Source of the DNA: Gordionus sp. m RMFG-2023
Lineage: Eukaryota; Nematomorpha; Gordioida; Chordodea; Parachordodidae
Reading direction: 5' to 3'
Assembly (NCBI RefSeq): GCF_954871325.1
Contig: NC_088775.1
Coordinates: 64,891,561 to 64,955,560, forward strand
Length of the DNA: 64,000 nucleotides
The position numbers and the translations under genes are program-made. Every line of letters begins with the position of its first letter. The first letter of the stretch is position 1. The notes below the pieces were generated by a model. The model saw only the letters and a list, made by a program, of their open reading frames with translations. It was not told the DNA's origin and did no database searches. Below are positions 60,701 to 64,000 of the stretch, piece by piece.

Positions 60701-63700
60701 GCCCCGGGTCGGACTTCGGGCTGCCCATGCATACCTCTAAGGGAGCTACCGCTATGGCTATTTTTAAAATGTAGCGCGCTAAAGCCACTACTACTGAAAA
60801 GTAGTGCGCTCTAGTAGCGTGCTACTTTAACAACACTGAAAAATATTTACTTTAAAAATGTAGATAAAAATCAAAGATATAATGATAATAATATAAAAAG
60901 TTAATTATAAACGGATAAAATATCATGACCAACTATTTTTTAGTTGGCTCTAAAAGGAGCCTTAGTTATATTTGAAAAGTTTGCATTTTTTGCCGTAAAA
61001 AAAGAAAATATATTGGTTTATTAGTAAATGTCTTGATTTTTGAGCACAAACGTTTTAAAAGTTTGTATGTTAAAGGGGAAAAATGTCCAGTTGTTGATAA
61101 TAAGATTGGAGTGAACATGTTGTTTAATAATTGTAATTATTTTTTTTTGTTTCGGCCGTTATTAAAAGATTCTAATTTTTGTCTAAAAAGGAGACATAAG
61201 TGATATCCCAAATAAGAAATTTGCCTGAACACCCAAGGGATTATTTGCAATCCATCTGGGCTCTATCCTTTGATGTTAGATTGGTAGGTTCTAAAATATT
61301 TGGGAAGAGCAGCTTTTAGGCTCCGACTTATTATTCGATTAATTGAGGCAGGAAGTTGATGTCAGCTTTGACCTGTGATGTAAATCGCTCTATTTGAGCC
61401 GTTTTTAATAACAGCGAAATCATTTCATAACCTTGGAGATTTCGCTAATAGGTGTCCAAACCTTTGTATCGTCTATTGAAATCCTTAGGCTTCATAATAT
61501 TTTTTCGGATAAAATATTGAGTTAGCCATTTTTAAAAATCTGCTTAACCCTTTAAAGTCCTGTGAGCTCATTTGACATCATTGCATGCTATTTTTTAACG
61601 TTTAAAACAACATTTTAAAATAAATATGTAATGTATTCAATTATATTTTAATAATAATCAAAAAAAATATGCTTTTGTTTTTAGTTTATTATCACTTAAC
61701 TTTTGACTATATTTCCGTTTCGATTTTTCCTAAATTACTTGATTTTACATATTATTTATATATATTTTAATTGAAAAATTTTGAAAACTGTTTATTTTAT
61801 AAAGAAGACAAAATATTCAAGTATGTCATCATGAATTTTTTTTTTTAAATTTTAATTATTTTTGTAAATATAATTTTAAAAATTATGATCCCAAATTAAT
61901 TCATTATTCAATAGATTATTTTATTAACATTGAATTTTATTTTTATTGATGTCAAATAAAATTATTATAATTGAAGGTGATATTTTGGAAACAGATATTG
62001 ATGATAATGAGAATAATTTAAATCATCCTATTGACAATATGGATAGAGATTCATCCACAAATGCACTCCACGTAGATCCAATTAGGTTGCAATTCGAAAA
62101 GCGATCGCGATTTTAAGAAAATGGGGAAAGGTAGTTTCGATTACAAAACTGACATTAATAATATAATAATTGTCAAATGGTTTGACAATCAATTTCTTCA
62201 TTTTATATCATCCTTATATGGTATCGACCCAATAGAAGCTGTGAGGCGATGATTCTTGAAAAGAAAAAAATTTATTCAGATCCCTAGGCCTTGTATTTTA
62301 AAAAAATATAATGAAGGAATGGGAGGTGTAGATTTACACGATATGCTTGGAATGCTACAGAGTAGATATCAAAGGTAGAAGGTTCTATCTTCGAATTATA
62401 ATTCATTTGATAGATACCTGCATTGTAAATGCATGGTTATTGTATCGAAGACATTAACTTTAAAAAAGTGAAATTTTTTTTATAAAACTGATAACATTTA
62501 AATCTCATATAACTGCTTTATTAATGGCAGGTAAAATTTAAAATAAGAATAGGGACACCTATAAATGAAACGCCTAAATTATAAAAAGGATCTAGGTTAC
62601 CTCAGGTAATATTTAGATATAATATAGGGCATTGACCAGAAGCTTCCAAAGCTCGAAAAAGGAAACTATGTGTTAGCGCATATTCAAAGACTAAATGTGA
62701 AATTTATTTATACTCTAACCAGGATAGAAATTGTTTTAAAACATTTCATAATAAATATATATATATTTTTTTATACATGCATTTCGCTCAATGATGTCAA
62801 ATTTTATCATGATTTTTTTCATGTAAACTATGAAATAAAAGTCGAAATTTTACATCTTTGGTGTATATAAATGAAGATTTTTTATAAAAATTTTTTTTTA
62901 GTCTTATTTAAAAAAGTCGAGTTTTAAAGGGTTAATTGAAGTAGTCTTGACTATATAAACAGTTAAGTCCATGCCACTCCTTAGAAGTTTCTAAAGTGTT
63001 GCGATCAATGCAATTATGTGGTTGAAAAATGCCACATCCTAATCGTGATATATCTCACAATTGTTCTCCTGGTAAAAGATTACCAAGGTTTTAACGGGGT
63101 AGGGCTTCCAAAGATTGCTTAAGTTATAGAATTCCTATCAGTCCGTGCATTTACATTTAAGAATATAACAAATTTTATGATAGAAAAATATATGTGAATG
63201 GACCACGATTTAAAATATAGTATAAAATAATTTTATTAAAGCGTAATCCATTATCTGCTTCGTTATATGTTTTAATAATTATAATAAACAATAGCATCGA
63301 TAGGAAGAGTATTTTATATTGGAGCTAAATGTTTTTTAGAAAGCTTAAATAAAAATATTTTCTTTTGATTTTCAGCACACCTAAATGAATGATAGGAGCT
63401 AAGCGATGTCACTGTTATTAATTATAAATACGAATAATAAAAATATATAAGAATATTGTATAATATTTATTATTTTTTATATTTAAATTGTAGATGCAAT
63501 CCTAGATATTTTGAAGCGACTACAAGGTTCTTTTAGTTTAGAAGCTAATATTAATACATTAGACGTTAAAATATCGGAGGCTATAATGAATTTTCAGGAA
63601 CGTTCTATAACTTTCTCAAACAAGGTATAAGCTTATAAAATTAACTTAATATACAATATTATATAATAAGGTATATAAAATATGTGGTCAACCTCCACTA

Positions 63701-64000
63701 AAATCATACGACAGTGTTAATGATCAAGTATTTCAGAATTCTCTTAAACCTGATTGGCGAAAGTTGGTGGTAGATGATAACAAGGAATTTTTTAAAGGCG
63801 TACAAAAGGAATACAAAACAAATTCGATTTTGAGCGACATAAGCAGTTTAACTGAAAATGCCAGGCATTTTTGGGAAGATCTAAATAGCACCTTGATTAT
63901 CAAGTTGTGTCCCGTTTTTGTGCATAGTCAAAAATTAACCAGTCTTAATCACATCAACCCTTCACCGACAGAAAAGGAAGAAAGCATTTGCTGGAATGGA
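33512..64000 (+). CDS. Glypican, GPC4/GPC6/dally-like type (spliced, 3' end beyond window)
   Basis: Glypicans are GPI-anchored heparan sulfate proteoglycans that tune Wnt, Hedgehog and BMP signalling at the cell surface. Proposed exons: 33512-33713, 35525-35662 (weak), 55131-55291, 57364-57535, 57741-57892, 58209-58389, 63494-63624, 63671 to beyond 64000; they total 489 codons with compatible phases at every junction. Order of signatures: signal peptide; DLCAPLKKYFSQEGVDLLDE; NKTYGMVYWQNSDLF; LLNAQYRFDSPYRSCL; IIKPF; WGCPLC with PCPKLC; WGLYI; DVKISEAIMNFQERS; KICGQP; ESICWNG. The C-terminal glycosaminoglycan sites and GPI signal lie outside. Several usually invariant cysteines are missing (see findings). 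Introns are packed with transposons. All exons are open, so a live but divergent gene is most likely. Confidence 0.78.
33776..34280. mobile_element. hAT-type MITE in glypican intron 1
   Basis: Right end CTATACAGACCTCT and a GC-rich interior (CCCGCCCACTCTCCCCC) match the MITE at 16590-17027. The left end is probably TAGAGGATCC near 33776. No clear target duplication. Confidence 0.5.
34754..35139 (+). repeat. Recent tandem duplication, two units of about 192 bp
   Basis: Two nearly identical consecutive copies beginning ATAAAGAAAGTTATCTCATC (34754 and about 34946) and ending GTTTTCTTCTCTGTC. Only a few differences (ATATGTCAACATTC versus AT-TGTCAACAATC). Lies in glypican intron 1; no coding content recognised. 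Confidence 0.85.
35525..35662 (+). CDS. Candidate glypican exon 2 (C-x5-C region)
   Basis: ARYPKNSFCLTNNPCFLKYY parallels the glypican IC-x5-CC segment, with the second cysteine of the CC pair replaced by F. Starting after AAAG at 35524 and ending before GTTGAT at 35663, it accepts phase 1 from exon 1 and delivers phase 1 to exon 3. Both splice sites are weak, the acceptor lacking a pyrimidine tract, and the segment is about nine residues shorter than in vertebrate glypicans. It could be chance. Confidence 0.38.
35663..36482. other. Start of glypican intron 2, nothing recognised
   Basis: AT-rich, with a 13-base C run at 36427-36439 and GC-rich scraps near 36225-36260 (CAGGGCCCCCAATAAATTCC) that look like a transposon end. 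No coding exon seen. Confidence 0.4.
36483..38510 (+). mobile_element. Cluster of hAT left termini with N-terminal transposase remnant
   Basis: Three same-orientation termini: CAGAAACCTGCAGAGGTC (36483), CAGAGACCTGTAGAAAC (about 36979) and CAGAGACCTGCAGAAGTACC (37922), each followed by GC-rich CGGCC-type sequence. Between the second and third, 37540-37900 keeps a BED-finger-like transposase N-terminus (CAGCCGGAGGAGTCCATG region) in several frames, with 37706-37894 open. Broken relics of one or more elements; ends not paired. Confidence 0.5.
39560..39769 (+). pseudogene. hAT transposase fragment (plus-strand half)
   Basis: Contains IRWLSLIPAIDRILKYYKPL, the hAT motif of the (T/R)RW-L..A..R-IL..W/Y-PL type. 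Upstream 39060-39400 carries the more N-terminal part in broken form. Remnant only. Confidence 0.65.
40765..41049 (-). pseudogene. hAT transposase fragment (minus-strand half)
   Basis: 94 open codons: AKAI-like start then ILDDLKDGHTYAILTDASNK and IFSLILGYFNK, the N-terminal catalytic region of a hAT transposase (TDASN with the first catalytic D). The inverted plus-strand copy of the same segment lies at 39060-39350 and is more damaged. Confidence 0.7.
41640..42545 (+). mobile_element. hAT relic with C-terminal dimerisation motif
   Basis: 42330-42485 reads DPLIYWEKKQLELSRLANLG then CIPATSTSSEIMFSIARLIL, the end of a hAT transposase. The upstream part to about 41640 is too decayed to read. Termini not identified. 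Confidence 0.6.
42546..44529. other. Intron 2 interval with one MITE
   Basis: AT-rich. Apart from the MITE at 43227-43415, GC-rich scraps at 43925-43965 (CACCCAGCCCGGG) and 44090-44105 (GCGGAGGTCTCTG) look like hAT termini. No exon recognised. Confidence 0.4.
43227..43415. mobile_element. hAT-type MITE, same family as 17991-18213
   Basis: Starts TAGTGTTGTTAATAGG and ends near TTCGTTTAACAATAA. The internal CTGCCATCTATGAGTAAA matches the family core. No clear target duplication. Confidence 0.6.
44530..45010 (-). mobile_element. Decayed non-LTR fragment, same family as 14734-15876
   Basis: On the minus strand: zinc-motif remnant DCCFSIGHHPHHK, then after a frame change SIIARSLRSANIPSTLERVG and MTFFPWSKGIPI (endonuclease core; PD replaced by PK), then ALGQKMRLSSGDSREGFYLC near 44600, with at least two frame changes and a stop. 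The plus-strand open frame at 44747-45034 is its shadow. Confidence 0.75.
45293..46406. repeat. Inverted repeat, arms of about 327 bp, with long C runs
   Basis: 45293-45619 mirrors 46080-46406 with only a few differences (GACGACAAGCAAGGC versus GACAACAAGCAAGAC). The 460-bp spacer holds two C runs (17 C at 45665-45681; 19 C at 46034-46052) and the phrase TTCCTGCGTACGCGCCTG, a transposon terminus type also at 47608-47635. Probably two opposed copies of a non-autonomous element. Confidence 0.75.
46441..46635. mobile_element. Short hAT-type MITE with CAGAGACCTGC termini
   Basis: Starts CAGAGACCTGCAAGGTC, ends ACTTCTGCAGGGCTCTG. Interior GGCCCCGGGCCGG and CCGGGCCGGGCCC alternate with AT-rich stretches. 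No matching target duplication. Confidence 0.6.
46636..48340. other. Intron 2 interval, unrecognised transposon debris
   Basis: 47100-47310 on the minus strand has short open frames that may be a decayed transposase, but no family motif was secure. 47575-47635 is a C-rich transposon end (CCCCGCTGTGTACGCGCCTG). Confidence 0.4.
48341..48554. mobile_element. hAT-type MITE, same family as 17991-18213
   Basis: Subterminal CCCGATTTGGGT and CTACCCGAATCGGAC; internal TCTGCCAGCTATGAGCAAAA is the family core; right end TTTTTAACAACAC. Flanks TAATAACA (48333-48340) and TAATAACG (48555-48562) match 7 of 8. Confidence 0.65.
48892..49080 (-). CDS. Possible terminal exon of an unrecognised protein
   Basis: Minus strand: a strong acceptor (poly-T then CAG, + strand 49081-49083) is followed by 62 open codons and a stop. 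The protein has a non-repetitive, coding-like composition: LLISYAALQVRLCSQIIKEY then GFQTKILRSKMTAGRKYHKL. I do not recognise the family. No matching upstream exon was found on the minus strand, and it lies antisense within glypican intron 2, so it may be part of an unrecognised transposon. Confidence 0.3.
   Translation of the reverse strand, partial: ELLISYAALQVRLCSQIIKEYFNIIIHENGFQTKILRSKMTAGRKYHKLNKSFKYNFKINNL
49551..49757. mobile_element. Full-length palindromic MITE with TA duplication
   Basis: CAGTGTTGTGATGATTTAAT at the left mirrors the right end over almost the whole 207 bp; flanked by TA on both sides. TA duplication and terminus suggest a Tc1/mariner-type element. The larger relic at 50058-51359 has similar ends. 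Confidence 0.7.
50058..51359 (-). mobile_element. Tc1/mariner-like relic with similar termini
   Basis: Left CCATTGTGATGATTTTATGAA and right AAGCATCACAATACTG correspond to the palindromic MITE ends at 49551. On the minus strand near 50500 the sequence reads YLDETGLNFQYEWAPMG, resembling the DDE_3-type block around the second catalytic residue. No continuous transposase. Family assignment is inferred. Confidence 0.5.
51493..52247 (-). mobile_element. Internally deleted hAT with perfect TSD GTTACAAT
   Basis: Starts CAGAGTTGTTAACGCTCC and ends CGCTCCTTAGCAACTCTG; both flanks are GTTACAAT (51485-51492, 52248-52255). The left subterminal carries repeated AGGAGCTAGCTCCC. On the minus strand 51984-51769 keeps the dimerisation start FPELKNIFIKYNTLLPSSAP, which then loses the family reading. 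Only 755 bp remain. Confidence 0.85.
52256..55130. other. End of glypican intron 2
   Basis: AT-rich with a transposon-end scrap at 53580-53655 (GGAGACTTGAGCCCC, GTTACTGCAGTG) matching 32660-32740, and a 40-bp tandem duplication at 53912-53991. No exon recognised. Confidence 0.45.
53912..53991 (+). repeat. Perfect 40-bp tandem duplication
   Basis: Two exact consecutive copies beginning GGAAATCGATTTTGCGGGAC. Confidence 0.9.
55131..55291 (+). CDS. Glypican exon 3
   Basis: Reads IVESGLNLNAVFNKTYGMVY then WQNSDLFYTLFSRLRTYV, matching LLENAEKSLNDMFVKTYG...YMQNSELFKDLFVELKRYY of GPC4. The spacing from the start to TYG fits. Acceptor AAAG at 55130 after a pyrimidine-rich stretch; donor ACC|GTAATT in phase 0. 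Confidence 0.78.
55517..55765. mobile_element. hAT-type MITE with CAGAGACTTG termini
   Basis: Left CAGAGACTTGTAGAGTTAC, right GACCTTGCAGAACTCTAA; GC-rich right half (CGCGAAAAGGGCCGGGC). Family of 46441-46635. No clear duplication. Confidence 0.5.
55986..56318. mobile_element. PIF/Harbinger-like MITE with TTA duplication
   Basis: Starts GGCTGTGTCCTA, ends TAGGACACAGCC, flanked on both sides by TTA. A 3-bp TTA/TAA duplication with GG...CC termini is characteristic of PIF/Harbinger. 333 bp, non-coding. Confidence 0.8.
57364..57535 (+). CDS. Glypican exon 4
   Basis: ALDSFFLDLYERTF then LLNAQYRFDSPYRSCLRSTY and DIIKPF, matching NDFWARLLERMF..(L/I)N.QYHF...Y.ECV...KPF of GPC4/6. The acceptor TTTATAAAG before 57364 lacks a strong pyrimidine tract; the donor AAG|GTTTGT leaves phase 1. 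Confidence 0.82.
57741..57892 (+). CDS. Glypican exon 5
   Basis: SRLTTSLTLTHSLLFALARL corresponds to the helix after PFGDVP in glypicans (L...V-RAFVAARTFAQGL). It ends PFWISK at AAG|GTATAT in phase 0. Intron 4 before it is 205 bp. The cysteine usually just ahead of the AL-K/R-M motif is absent here and at the start of exon 6. Confidence 0.72.
58209..58389 (+). CDS. Glypican exon 6 (WGCPLC / PCPKLC)
   Basis: AKKVLMTLWGCPLC then PCPKLCETIL match ALLKMxYCxxC...PCxxYCxN(V/I)M of glypicans; the usual GCLA that follows reads SVRHFAKL, without cysteine. NRWGLYI corresponds to EWNxFID. The acceptor ACAG at 58208 and the donor ATTA|GTAAAT (phase 1) fit neighbours. The open frame continues past the donor to 58451 but without glypican similarity. 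Confidence 0.82.
58467..60838 (-). mobile_element. hAT element with perfect TSD AAAAATAT, GTAGCGCGCTA family
   Basis: Starts TAGTGTTGTCAAACGC, ends GCTACTTTAACAACACTG. Flanks are AAAAATAT on both sides (58459-58466, 60839-60846). 58600-58750 is the reverse complement of the transposase 3' end at 32200-32400, so this is an internally deleted member of that family. Another non-autonomous unit is nested at about 59252-60738. Confidence 0.88.
59252..60738. mobile_element. Pair of inverted MITEs nested in the hAT
   Basis: TAGAGGTCTTCACCGGTCGG at 59252 and CTGCCCATGCATACCTCTA at 60738 are the outer ends. Inside, a second pair of ends meets: ACCTTGCAGACTTTCTA (about 60174) and TAGAGGTCTGCAAAGTG (60186). 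60040-60174 is an inverted, diverged copy of 60186-60340. Subterminal GGGTCGGGC and CCCGACCCGAGCCC motifs. Two opposed copies of one family, 11 bp apart. Confidence 0.65.
61548..62931 (+). mobile_element. piggyBac element, internally deleted, TTAA target duplication
   Basis: Starts CCCTTTAAAGTCC and ends CGAGTTTTAAAGGG, flanked by TTAA at 61544-61547 and 62932-62935, the piggyBac hallmark. Coding remnant on the plus strand from about 61950 to 62470. A complete autonomous piggyBac is about 2.3 kb or longer, so the N-terminal half is missing. Confidence 0.88.
62120..62470 (+). pseudogene. piggyBac transposase C-terminal remnant
   Basis: Reads GSFDYKTD, IIIVKWFDNQFLHFISSLYG, then PRPCILKKYNEGMGGVDLHD, the DDE_Tnp_1_7 block whose last D (GGVDLxD) belongs to the catalytic set. 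In-frame stops (for example after PIEAVRR, and within SRYQR-KV) make it non-functional. Confidence 0.8.
62956..63493. other. Remainder of glypican intron 6
   Basis: AT-rich; nothing recognised up to the acceptor ATTGTAG at 63493. Confidence 0.5.
63494..63624 (+). CDS. Glypican exon 7
   Basis: AILDILKRLQGSFSLEANIN then TLDVKISEAIMNFQERSITF, matching [27 protein letters not shown](D/E)AIMNMQ of GPC4/6. The acceptor TTGTAG and donor AAG|GTATAA are good; it takes phase 1 from exon 6 (a split Asn codon) and ends in phase 0. The best-conserved exon seen here. Confidence 0.88.
63671..64000 (+). CDS. Glypican exon 8 (runs off the window)
   Basis: VYKICGQPPLKS matches KVFQGCGPPK; NARHFWEDLNSTLI matches KKFWSSLPSNVC; ESICWNG matches the DDCWNG cysteine block. 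It follows a 46-bp intron (GTATAA to TAATAAG) and is open for all 110 codons to the edge. The C-terminal glycosaminoglycan and GPI-anchor region lies outside. Confidence 0.85.

Larger units (their letters stand above)
61374..62955. mobile_element. MITE of the 17991 family, split by piggyBac
   Basis: The left part 61374-61547 holds CTCTATTTGAGCCGTTTTT, the core TGTCCAAACCTTTGTATCG and GTTAGCCATTTTTAAAAATC. The mirrored end continues after 62935 as TTGAAGTAGTC, a decayed version of the family's right end. Confidence 0.55.
58390..63493. other. Glypican intron 6
   Basis: 5.1 kb, almost half made of two DNA transposons with intact target duplications (58467-60838 and 61548-62931). The first begins only 77 bp after the donor. 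Confidence 0.7.

Noticed and set aside
62670-62870. 66-codon plus-strand open frame
   Set aside because: AT-rich 3' part of the piggyBac element after its transposase remnant; no similarity.

Overview
This is an AT-rich stretch of a metazoan nuclear genome, most likely an invertebrate. The evidence is two recognisable but divergent animal genes (a FEM1B-like gene and a glypican), spliced structures with GT-AG introns, and a very dense load of decayed transposons (hAT, piggyBac, Harbinger-like, Tc1/mariner-like, non-LTR and LTR types). I cannot name the species. No bacterial operons, CRISPR array, rRNA or convincing tRNA gene was seen. All identities are read by eye; no search was run.

Layout. 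1-1403: tail of a hAT relic. 1751-11936: a nested stack of hAT-type elements. Its core (5969-10625, perfect 8-bp target duplication GTTATAGT) is a huge, nearly perfect palindrome with arms of about 1.8 kb around a 724-bp spacer. A separate hAT (2329-4932, target duplication ACCCTAGA) with a broken transposase sits in its left part. 12893-14706 (minus): a FEM1B-like ankyrin gene, apparently a pseudogene. Within a few tens of bases of its start codon lies a 5'-truncated non-LTR retrotransposon (14734-16040) that keeps an open 380-codon frame with a restriction-like endonuclease domain. 16.5-18.3 kb: small hAT-type MITEs. 18.4-19.0 kb: simple and tandem repeats. About 19.3-23.4 kb: a badly broken Ty3/gypsy fossil. 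25.5-32.5 kb: hAT relics, an inverted array and a possible tRNA-derived SINE head.

33512 to the right edge: one host gene, a glypican of the GPC4/GPC6/dally-like type, on the plus strand. Seven exons are recognised with matching splice phases and one more is a weak candidate. The first exon carries a signal peptide; the last is open at the window end. Its introns (one about 19 kb) hold most of the remaining transposons: a fold-back hAT (38519-41560), a fragment of the same non-LTR family as at 14.7 kb, a Harbinger-like MITE with TTA duplication, hATs with perfect 8-bp duplications (51493-52247, 58467-60838) and a piggyBac with TTAA duplications (61548-62931).

The two host genes have no obvious functional link. 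FEM1B proteins are substrate receptors of CUL2 ubiquitin ligases; glypicans are GPI-anchored heparan sulfate proteoglycans that shape Wnt, Hedgehog and BMP signalling. The dominant theme is nested, inverted and internally deleted DNA transposons, many sharing the 12-bp terminus TAGTGTTGTTAA.
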